The translations under genes and the position numbers were made by a program. Below are positions 57,832 to 64,000 of a stretch of 64,000 bases of DNA, piece after piece; within the stretch, counting starts at the first letter, position 1; every line of letters starts with the position of its first letter. The notes below the pieces were generated by a model, which worked only from the letters and a program-made list of their open reading frames with translations, did no database searches and was not told where the DNA came from. This DNA comes from Oscillospiraceae bacterium (lineage in GTDB: Bacteria; Bacillota; Clostridia; Oscillospirales; CAG-272). Where the stretch lies: contig SVTG01000002.1 in NCBI GenBank assembly GCA_015063895.1, positions 62,001 through 126,000 of the forward strand, read 5' to 3'.

Positions 57832-58045
57832 AAATCGGTCACACAAGCCATATTGTGCATCCTTAATGGATGCCACCCCAAAAAGCCCAGATGTCACAAG
57901 GCATCTGGGCTTTTTTCTACCAATTTTCAGGTAGTGATTTTAATAGATGCCACACGGCAAAAACGCCGTGTGGATGGGATTTGAACTTGAATAATCGACT
58001 TTTTAGGGGAGATTTTGAGATTGCTTCATCTTAGAATCTGTCCCT
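57832..58045. repeat. Repeat element D: shared 19-mer, terminator, hairpin, tRNA-tail-like segment
   Basis: It opens AAATCGGTCACACAAGCCA, which recurs exactly at 63472-63490. A terminator (57880-57916, stem AAAAGCCCAGATG) follows, then the dyad CACACGGC-GCCGTGTG and GATGGGATTTGAACTT, resembling an inverted tRNA T-arm. A short frame 'MKTSKK...' from 57802 leads into the repeat and may be the start of a truncated gene. No intact gene. Confidence 0.6.
57880..57916. terminator. Terminator after the kinase gene
   Basis: Stem AAAAAGCCCAGATG pairs with CATCTGGGCTTTTT. Confidence 0.85.
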
Positions 58046-58048
58046 TGA

Positions 58049-58825
58049 TCATTTTTTATTCATATGTATTTTTCCGAAGCGGTTACGGAACTCTGACGGA
58101 TAACAGCCTTCATGATATTTAAAGTATCCAATGAAGGCTTTGTCGCTTGGAAATGCCAGCTCGGCAGCTATCTCCTTAACATACTTTTCTGTATTGCATA
58201 AAAGCTCCTTGGCTCTCGCAAGTAAAAAATTATTGATAAGCGCCCTCGCGCCAATACCGCAATTACTTTTGCATAAGCGGTTTATATGGTCGGGTGAATA
58301 GCCGAAATGCTCTGCCACACTTTTAACGGTAAGAGAGGAGTCTGCGTTTATCCTTATCCACTCGAGAAGTGTCTCTGCAATACTGTTATAGCTACACACA
58401 CTTTTTTCGGACAAATGACAGAGTACGGCAAGTATATGAATGAGTACTGAATTTACAGCGTATTCAGGAACGCTCGGCAGATTGTTATAGTGCAACAGCT
58501 CCTTAAAGAGGTACATACCGTTGAAGCTTTCGAAAAAACGTTTATTAAACGGGAGATCCCCCTCCTTCACGGTAAAATGTACCCAATAAAAGCCGACGTC
58601 ACTCGTTACCCTCGTTCCGTAATGAAGCACGTTCGGGGATAACAACATCACTTGTCCTTGCTCTACCAGATATTCATGCTCCCCCTCACGCATATATACC
58701 TTTCCTTTTGTGACACAGATTATCTCATAGGTTTTTTCTGTTCGTTTGGGGTGTATCCATTCCGTTTGCGTTGAAAAAAGTCCCGCATATGAAAATACGA
58801 TGTTATTATTCGTTAGAATGTTCAT
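58049..58825 (-). CDS. AraC-family transcriptional regulator
   Basis: A 258-residue protein. The N-terminal cupin domain (~1-150) includes 'YEIICVTKGKVYMREGEHEYLVEQGQVMLLSPNVLHYG'-type sequence, as in sugar-sensing AraC proteins. The two C-terminal HTH motifs are 'LTVKSVAEHFGYSPDHINRLCK' and 'YVKEIAAELAFPSDKAFIGYFK'. It is divergent from the GH127 gene and probably activates it in response to an arabinose-containing sugar. AT-richer than the core genes of the window. Confidence 0.9.
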   Translation of the reverse strand: MNILTNNNIVFSYAGLFSTQTEWIHPKRTEKTYEIICVTKGKVYMREGEHEYLVEQGQVMLLSPNVLHYGTRVTSDVGFYWVHFTVKEGDLPFNKRFFESFNGMYLFKELLHYNNLPSVPEYAVNSVLIHILAVLCHLSEKSVCSYNSIAETLLEWIRINADSSLTVKSVAEHFGYSPDHINRLCKSNCGIGARALINNFLLARAKELLCNTEKYVKEIAAELAFPSDKAFIGYFKYHEGCYPSEFRNRFGKIHMNKK

Positions 58826-58860
58826 ATCGTTTTTTCTTACCTCATATCGTGTTTTGAGAA

Positions 58861-58889
58861 TTGATTTTTATACGAATATATTTTATAAT
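58861..58889 (+). promoter_or_regulatory. Sigma-A promoter of the GH127 gene
   Basis: TTGATT (58861-58866), 17-bp spacer, TATAAT (58884-58889), between the divergent AraC and GH127 genes. Confidence 0.75.
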
Positions 58890-58945
58890 AAATTCAAAAG
58901 AAAATCAATATTTCCTTGAAAATACAGCTATTTTGAGGTGGTTTT

Positions 58946-60745
58946 ATGAAAACATACTCTTATAAAGAGGTACGGCTCACATCCGGCTACCTTTTAGAAA
59001 AGCAAGAGCTAAATCGGAAAATCACGATTGACGCGGTGTACGACCGCTTCTTTGAAACGGGAAGAATATCTGCCTTTGACTTTAGTTATGATCCCACTGT
59101 TGAGGGCTCTGTTAAGCCCCATTACTTTTGGGACAGCGACGTTGCCAAATGGATAGAAGGCGCGGCTTATATTTTGAAGCATCACCCCGAGATGCGCGAG
59201 CTTGAGCAAAAGGCAGACGGCATTATATCCAAAATAAAAGAGCATCAAGAGGATAACGGCTATTTCAATATTTACTTCACAGTCTGTGAACCCGAAAATA
59301 GATTTTCAAATCGCAACGCTCATGAGCTTTACTGTGCAGGACATCTGATGGAGGCGGCTGTTGCCTATGCCGAAGCGACTGGTAAAGAAACTCTTCTTGA
59401 GTGTATGGAAAAATACGCGGAGCATATATACAAGGTTTTCGTTGTTGATAGGAGCGCCGCTTTTTTCACACCTGGACACGAGGAGATCGAGCTTGCTCTC
59501 GTTCGTATGTACCACTATACAGGCGAAAGAAAATATCTTGACCTTGCGGCTCATTTCATAAATACTCGCGGAACTGTCGTCGAAAACGATCATCCCGAGT
59601 ACGACCAAAGTCACAAGCCCGTCAGAGAGCAAGCCGAGGCAGTCGGGCACGCGGTACGCGCCCTGTATCTTTACACCGGCATGGCACATCTTGCAAAAGA
59701 AACGGATGACGATGAACTGAAGCATGCTTGTCGCGTTCTCTGGAACGATATCATGTCGCATAAGATGTACGTTACAGGCGGAGTCGGCTCGACAAACATC
59801 GGCGAGGCATTTACAACAAACTACGACCTTCCAAGCGATACGGCTTATGCCGAGACCTGTGCGGCGATCGCACTCATGTTTTTTGGCAATGCCATGCTTG
59901 CCCTTGAAAACGATGCAAAATATGCCGACGTCATCGAGCGTGCCTTGTATAACGGTGTACTGTCGGGACTCTCCTTGGACGGAACAAGATTCTTTTACAC
60001 CAACCCTCTCGAGATCAATCTATCCGAGCGATGGAGTAGCACTTGGGGAAAACGAGTCTTCCCCATCTCGCAGCGCCCGGGCGTATTCAGCTGCTCCTGC
60101 TGTCCTCCTAATATTAACAGGCTTCTTCCCTCTCTTGGAAATTACATTTACGGTAGTGAAAACGACACCTTGTACATCAATCAGTTTATCTCGTCACAGT
60201 TAAACGACGTTGGAGTATGCTGTACGCAGAAAACCGATTATCCTAACGACGGCACGGTAAAGATCTCCGCAAGGGGCATAGCGAGGGTGGCCGTGCGTAT
60301 TCCGTCATGGTGCGAGCACCTTACGCTCAACAAGCCCTACTCCATCGAACGCGGATATGCCGTGGTTGAGAACGACGGTGGCGATATCGTTGCGAATTTT
60401 GACATAAAACCGAGGCTCGTATACGCTGACAGCCGTGTGATGAGAAACGCGGGACGCGTCTGCGTTGCAAGAGGTCCTGTGGTATATTGTGCAGAGGGAA
60501 TGGACAACGGTGCGGATCTTCATAGCTATTCTATTCCATCAAATCCCGAATTCCATGAGGCATATGATGAGAACCTCGGTCTTTATACACTACAGGTAGC
60601 TTGTGTAAGAGAAACAGATTTTGGAGACGAGCTTTATTCAAACCGTGCGCCGCAAAAGGTGAGAGCCAGCCTGAAGCTCATACCCTACAACTGCTTTGCA
60701 AACCGAGGCGAAACGGATATGATCGTCTGGCTACGCCGTGAATGA
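58946..60745 (+). CDS. GH127-family beta-L-arabinofuranosidase-like enzyme
   Basis: A 599-residue protein with SD GAGGTGG. An (alpha/alpha)6 barrel is expected across ~1-430. The Zn/cysteine active site of GH127 is visible: 'SDTAYAETCAAIALMFF' provides Glu and Cys ligands, and 'FSCSCCPPNINRLLPSLG' holds the Cys pair including the nucleophile. 'AHELYCAGHLMEAAVAYAEATG' is also diagnostic. C-terminal beta-sandwiches follow. No signal peptide, so it acts on imported oligosaccharides. Paired with the AraC gene but lacking a transporter. Confidence 0.92.
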   Translation: MKTYSYKEVRLTSGYLLEKQELNRKITIDAVYDRFFETGRISAFDFSYDPTVEGSVKPHYFWDSDVAKWIEGAAYILKHHPEMRELEQKADGIISKIKEHQEDNGYFNIYFTVCEPENRFSNRNAHELYCAGHLMEAAVAYAEATGKETLLECMEKYAEHIYKVFVVDRSAAFFTPGHEEIELALVRMYHYTGERKYLDLAAHFINTRGTVVENDHPEYDQSHKPVREQAEAVGHAVRALYLYTGMAHLAKETDDDELKHACRVLWNDIMSHKMYVTGGVGSTNIGEAFTTNYDLPSDTAYAETCAAIALMFFGNAMLALENDAKYADVIERALYNGVLSGLSLDGTRFFYTNPLEINLSERWSSTWGKRVFPISQRPGVFSCSCCPPNINRLLPSLGNYIYGSENDTLYINQFISSQLNDVGVCCTQKTDYPNDGTVKISARGIARVAVRIPSWCEHLTLNKPYSIERGYAVVENDGGDIVANFDIKPRLVYADSRVMRNAGRVCVARGPVVYCAEGMDNGADLHSYSIPSNPEFHEAYDENLGLYTLQVACVRETDFGDELYSNRAPQKVRASLKLIPYNCFANRGETDMIVWLRRE

Positions 60746-60890
60746 CCGAAAATAATAGATGCCGAAGTTTTTCGTGTATTGTAAGGATATAAGTATCTAT
60801 TAAGGATGCACATAAAACCGTCTCCAAAACTCCAAATCCCTTGATTTTATTGACTTTTTGAGATTGGCATCTATTTTGTCAAGACAACAC

Positions 60891-60931
60891 AAAACGAAAA
60901 AAGCACCCCGTGTGGGTGCTTTTTTCGTTTT
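60891..60931. terminator. Orphan terminator hairpin
   Basis: Stem AAAACGAAAAAAGCACCC pairs with GGGTGCTTTTTTCGTTTT. It resembles the tRNA-fMet terminator in size and position in its element, but no tRNA or gene precedes it closely; GH127 ends ~145 bp before. Confidence 0.85.
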
Positions 60932-61060
60932 GCTTGCCTTCGGCAAGGCGGGGGTGGGATTTGAACTATGCGACGGAGTCGCATGGGGCGACCTTCCGCC
61001 GTGCGAACCGAGCACGCGGTGGCGGTGCATGGCGGAGAAGGCGTTATATTATAAAGTCTG
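60932..61060. repeat. Hairpin plus orphan inverted tRNA-tail-like segment
   Basis: GCTTGCCTTCGGCAAGGC is followed by GCGGGGGTGGGATTTGAAC and GCGACGGAGTCGC. The order matches 52864-52910 after tRNA-fMet. A shared GCGAACCGAGCACGCGGT-like stretch follows in both. Confidence 0.65.
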
Positions 61061-61082
61061 GATAACTAACGAAGGATAACAC

Positions 61083-61491
61083 ACCGCGTGCGTCGGGGCC
61101 CATTTTGCCGAAGGCAAAATATTGCGTCGCTTTTCGTGTCACGCCCGAAAAGCAGCAAATAACCCGTACTAAAATCCTGCCCCAACCCGCCCACCCACAC
61201 CCCCTGTCACTCCGTGACCTCCCCCTCTTCGTCCCCAGAGGGGGAGACATAAGAACTGTTTTTTGATGTGACCGAAATAGATGCAGGTCACGAAACCCCA
61301 GAAGCCAAGCGGCTTCTGTTTTTTTTATGCCATTTTTTAAGTGAAAATAAAAAGATGCATTTGCCGCTTTTCGCCGTTCGAGCGGGAAATGAACCTTGCA
61401 CCACGCATTTGGGGTAGATTTTTCACGATTGTTGTGAAAAATCTGCCCCTTTTTTCGTTTTTGAAATTGTTAAATAATTGTGTTTGAAAGG
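61083..61491. repeat. Long direct repeat, copy B (~410 bp)
   Basis: Same orientation as 52997-53409; begins ACCGCGTGCGTCGGG and ends near AATAATTGTGTTTGAAAGG. Blocks of 60 or more bases are nearly identical, with a diverged ~80-bp middle. No gene. Confidence 0.9.
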
Positions 61492-61614
61492 AGGACTCTT
61501 ATTTAAAAATCAGAATATGCTCGTTTCGAATTTTTGAAAAAATATGTTATAATAATAAAAAAGTTTGTAAGATTTTCTTTTCTTCGGAGTCTTATAAGTG
61601 AAGGAGGTGATAGG

Positions 61615-62118
61615 GTGACGGATTTTGAACAGTTGTATAATACATATTTTAATGACGTTTATTTGTATATTTTGCGGCTTTCGGGTAACGAGCATATAGC
61701 TGAGGAAATTACAAGTGATACCTTCTTCAAAGCTATGAAGTCGATTAACAGCTTTCGTGGAGATTGCGATGTGCGTGTTTGGCTTTGCCAAATAGCTAAG
61801 AATTGTTACTATTCTTACATAAAGAAAAGCAATCGGACAGAACAAGTTGACGAAACAGAGTTGCAAGAGATTCCCGATCTTGCCCCAAGCGTGGCCGACG
61901 AGTACGTCCGGCGCGAGGAGATAGAGCAAATCCAAAAGATCTTGCACGACGTGAGTGAACCGCACAAGGAAGTCTTTATGTGGCGCGTGTATGCGGAGCT
62001 TTCATTCAAACAGATTGCTCAGATCTTTGGCAAGACCGAGAATTGGGCTTGTGTCACCTATCATCGAGCGCGAAAAATGATTAAAGAAAGATTGGAGGAA
62101 AAGAACGGTGAGAACTGA
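61615..62118 (+). CDS. ECF-type RNA polymerase sigma factor
   Basis: The GTG at 61615 (VTDFEQLYN) has AAGGAGGTGATAG upstream, a better start than 61534; 167 residues. Region 2: 'LYNTYFNDVYLYILRLSGNEHIAEEITSDTFFKAM' and 'VRVWLCQIAKNCYYSYIKK'. Region 4: 'FKQIAQIFGKTENWACVTYHRARKMIKE'. The anti-sigma gene overlaps it by 11 nt. It likely directs an envelope-stress regulon, possibly including its own operon. Confidence 0.92.
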   Translation: MTDFEQLYNTYFNDVYLYILRLSGNEHIAEEITSDTFFKAMKSINSFRGDCDVRVWLCQIAKNCYYSYIKKSNRTEQVDETELQEIPDLAPSVADEYVRREEIEQIQKILHDVSEPHKEVFMWRVYAELSFKQIAQIFGKTENWACVTYHRARKMIKERLEEKNGEN

Positions 62119-62662
62119 ATGTAGTGTAGTCAGAGATTTGCTACCGCTTTATGTTGAAGATATGGTAAACCCCGAAACTGCGCAGTTTGTAAGTGACCAC
62201 TTGAAAGAGTGTTCCGAATGTCATTCCGAGTTTGAAAGTTTGAAAAATGGAGTGCCGTTATCTATGGTTGAAAATAAACCTGCCGCTGAAACCGCGAACT
62301 CAAAGCCTTTCAAAAAAATGATGAAAAGAATGAATAGACAATTCTATTCGATTGCTTATGCTGCCATCATATTTTTAATTTTTCTTGGCTTTGGGTGGAC
62401 GGCTGGCAACAACTTAATGTATAACAGTTTGATTATGCCGATCGTTGGTATTTTCGGATACTACGTCTTTAAATGGAAAGCATTTTATAAGGTTCTTGTG
62501 TTGTTGCTTTTGATTGACCTTTCTGTATTTGCTTTTCAGCTTGTAGAGATAGGCTTTGTGGATACGCTTATGTGGACGATGCTATACGCAATCTTCGTTC
62601 TTGTCGGAGTGGCAATCGCCTTCCTTTTGTATTATGCGTTTAGAAAGGAGGAGAAGAAATGA
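62108..62662 (+). CDS. Anti-sigma factor with zinc-finger (zf-HC2) domain
   Basis: A 184-residue protein starting GTG with GGAGGAAAAG upstream, overlapping the sigma gene. The N-terminal zf-HC2 domain 'CSVVRDLLPLYVEDM...DHLKECSECHSEF' binds sigma. After a linker, four hydrophobic segments (~80-98, ~104-122, ~127-146, ~155-175) anchor it in the membrane. ATGA overlap with the next gene shows tight coupling. Confidence 0.88.
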   Translation: MRTECSVVRDLLPLYVEDMVNPETAQFVSDHLKECSECHSEFESLKNGVPLSMVENKPAAETANSKPFKKMMKRMNRQFYSIAYAAIIFLIFLGFGWTAGNNLMYNSLIMPIVGIFGYYVFKWKAFYKVLVLLLLIDLSVFAFQLVEIGFVDTLMWTMLYAIFVLVGVAIAFLLYYAFRKEEKK

Positions 62663-63438
62663 AAACACGAATTTTGAAGATTTCAGCCTTATGCTTGGCT
62701 ATTGCTCTTATTGTTGGCGTGTGTTGGTTTGCAAATGGGCTTGTGGGTAATCCCATTTCAAAAATGATGGCTCGTAATGCGGCAGAAAAGTATCTTAGAA
62801 CAAATTATTCAAATATAGACTATGAACTTCAAGAGGTCTCATATAGCTTCAAGGAAGTTGGATACTATGCACACGTTGTATCTCCCGGTAGTGTAGATGG
62901 TAATTTCACGCTGCGCATGTCAATGCTCGGAAAAATACGTGGTGATGATTATAGCACACGTGTTGAAGGACACGGCAATGTGGCAAATAGATTATTTTTT
63001 GAGTATCGTGAAATGGTGGATAGCGTTCTCAACAGTAGTGCGTATCCTTACACCATAGCTATGGGGTACGGTGACTTGGAATTTGAGCGCGAGGCTGGTG
63101 CAGAGGTGGTAGAGGGCGCCATCAAGAGAAGCGAGCTTGTTAACGACAGATTTTATAACGTAGGCATGCTGGGGGCTAAAAATGGCAAGCTTGTACTGCA
63201 TATTGATAGCGACAGCGTTGCCGATACCAATGAAAAGGCAGCCGAAATACTGTTAAAAACAAAGGAATTATTGGATCAATCGGGCATTTCATTCTATTCC
63301 GTACATTTTGTGTTGGGGGAAATAAATCTCAAGGATTTTCTTTCTACCGATATCAATGAGGATGGTATCATCGAACGAATCGAAAAATGCGCTGAGAATA
63401 CAAGGAATTACTATAACGAGCAAGATAAGGCAAAATAA
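62659..63438 (+). CDS. YfjL-like membrane-anchored protein
   Basis: A 259-residue protein with one N-terminal TM helix (~7-27) and 'NPISKMMARNAAEKYLRTNYSNIDYELQEV', the start typical of YfjL-like proteins. 'SFKEVGYYAHVVSPGSVDGNFTL' continues the fold. The extracytoplasmic domain is probably PepSY-related in shape but I cannot show it. Third gene of the sigma/anti-sigma operon; perhaps a sensor or effector for the envelope signal. Function unknown. Confidence 0.72.
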   Translation: MKTRILKISALCLAIALIVGVCWFANGLVGNPISKMMARNAAEKYLRTNYSNIDYELQEVSYSFKEVGYYAHVVSPGSVDGNFTLRMSMLGKIRGDDYSTRVEGHGNVANRLFFEYREMVDSVLNSSAYPYTIAMGYGDLEFEREAGAEVVEGAIKRSELVNDRFYNVGMLGAKNGKLVLHIDSDSVADTNEKAAEILLKTKELLDQSGISFYSVHFVLGEINLKDFLSTDINEDGIIERIEKCAENTRNYYNEQDKAK

Positions 63439-63471
63439 GATACTCGCGGATAAACAAAAATGCGTGTGTCC

Positions 63472-63560
63472 AAATCGGTCACACAAGCCAGCAAAAGAAA
63501 AGGCCACCCAGTCGGGTGGCCTTTTCTTTTGCCGATTACGGGGGCTTGCGGTTTGAGCCC
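63472..63560. repeat. Repeat element C left part: shared 19-mer plus terminator
   Basis: It opens with AAATCGGTCACACAAGCCA, identical to 57832-57850. The terminator (63492-63531, stem CAAAAGAAAAGGCCACCC) follows, then GGGGGCTTGCGGTTTGAGCC, which may be another degraded tRNA-tail segment. Confidence 0.6.
63492..63531. terminator. Terminator after the sigma operon
   Basis: Stem CAAAAGAAAAGGCCACCC pairs with GGGTGGCCTTTTCTTTTG. Confidence 0.88.
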
Positions 63561-63721
63561 TGCGGCGTGCAAATATCATAAAAATTGCAAGTATAATATC
63601 GCCGCAGAAAAGGTTGACGTTTTTGCGGAGCAAAATGGTCGGCGGTGTCGACAAGTCAACCTTTAAGCGTGCGAAGCGCAGCGAGCAAAGCGGGGCAACA
63701 TTCCACCTGTGCAACCGCATT

Positions 63722-63832
63722 ATGTGACCGAAATAGATGCAGGTCAAAAAACCCCAGAAGCCAAGCGGCTTCCGGGGTTTTTTCGTGCCATTTTTCAGGG
63801 TGAAAATAAAAAGAGGCATTTGCTGTTTTCGT
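63722..63832. repeat. Partial third copy of the long repeat
   Basis: TGTGACCGAAATAGATGCAGG and the following AACCCCAGAAGCCAAGCGGCTTC section match the middle of copies A and B, especially B, in the same orientation. The flanks of A and B are missing here. Confidence 0.8.
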
Positions 63833-63999
63833 CGTGCGAGCGAGAGGGGGAGCTTGACGCCTGTGCAGGAAAGATCGCTTTGCGTGTGATCGTAAACGAT
63901 CTGTGTCATATCCTGGTCAAGTGCCACCAGAACACGCGCTTTGATATGACGCTCGGAGACCTCGCTTTCGCTGACCCAGGATACGGTAGCACTGTCCAT
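63833..63999 (-). CDS. Unidentified partial coding region at window edge
   Basis: The minus-strand ORF from 63999 reads 'SEVSERHIKARVLVALDQDMTQIVYDH' with coding-like composition. It then runs into partial repeat copy C ('MPLFIFTLKNGTKKPRKP...' is repeat-encoded) and onward to a stop at 63289 through non-coding DNA. The real gene probably starts beyond or at the window end and is either truncated by the repeat or normally ends here. No family recognised. Confidence 0.35.
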
Positions 64000-64000
64000 G

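Noticed and set aside
57787-57984. 65-aa ORF starting just before the kinase stop
   Set aside because: Most of it translates repeat element D and its terminator; at best a few leading codons of a lost gene.

Overview
The window reads as a chromosomal segment of an endospore-forming member of the Clostridia (Firmicutes), most likely an uncultured gut lineage. The evidence is strong purine-rich ribosome-binding sites, textbook TTGACA/TATAAT promoters, a SpoIVB peptidase, a SpoIIIAH-like gene with a sigma-E-like promoter, and MarR/ABC, DegV and CinA genes of clostridial type. No rRNA, CRISPR array, transposase, integrase or phage structural gene was recognised. Most of the sequence has balanced GC; the 5.2-8.9 kb, 23.0-23.5 kb and 58-63.5 kb stretches are visibly AT-richer and look acquired or fast-evolving.

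Layout. 0-4 kb: end of a GH39-like gene, an unusual carbohydrate-enzyme-N-domain/MBL fusion, an SGNH hydrolase and a small Cys-rich protein, then a convergent alkaline-phosphatase-superfamily gene. 4.4-5.05 kb: five 118-bp tandem repeats fused to the decayed 3' end of a second spoIVB. 5.2-9.1 kb: a five-gene minus-strand operon (SPFH/zinc-ribbon protein, membrane coiled-coil protein, two tiny proteins, zinc-ribbon/TPR/CFI-box protein) with a divergent XRE regulator and repeated palindromic operator-like sites. This is the best candidate for a poorly described system. 9.2-10.2 kb: intact spoIVB. 10.4-15.4 kb: MarR plus a heterodimeric ABC exporter and an orphan protein. 15.5-22.9 kb: paralogous EEP phosphodiesterases, GNAT, dinB, EamA, mtlD-like, tRNA-Gly, radical SAM/SPASM. 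23-31.4 kb: small metalloprotease, PflA-like radical SAM, cinA, pfkA, an LDH-family gene with a malate-type specificity loop, lipase, sugar isomerase and Gfo/Idh/MocA oxidoreductase.

31.4-40.7 kb: a second XRE gene facing a PH-like membrane protein, then an eight-gene minus-strand array headed by a second MarR-ABC-ABC set that mirrors the first. 40.8-48.7 kb: SpoIIIAH-like, LRR lipoprotein, then YifB-purB-acyl-adenylate-like-degV. 48.7-52.5 kb: ABC exporter and RNA m5C methyltransferase. 52.6-52.8 kb: tRNA-Leu and tRNA-fMet.

53-64 kb is an accessory region bounded by ~410-bp direct repeats (53.0-53.4 and 61.1-61.5 kb, with a partial third copy at 63.7 kb). Between the first two lie a bacitracin-type response regulator/ABC/kinase module with phased regulator-binding repeats, and an AraC-GH127 arabinose module. 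Outside the right copy is an ECF sigma/anti-sigma/YfjL-like trio. The repeats are preceded by terminator hairpins followed by inverted, degenerate copies of tRNA 3' ends, a modular architecture also seen after tRNA-Gly and tRNA-fMet.
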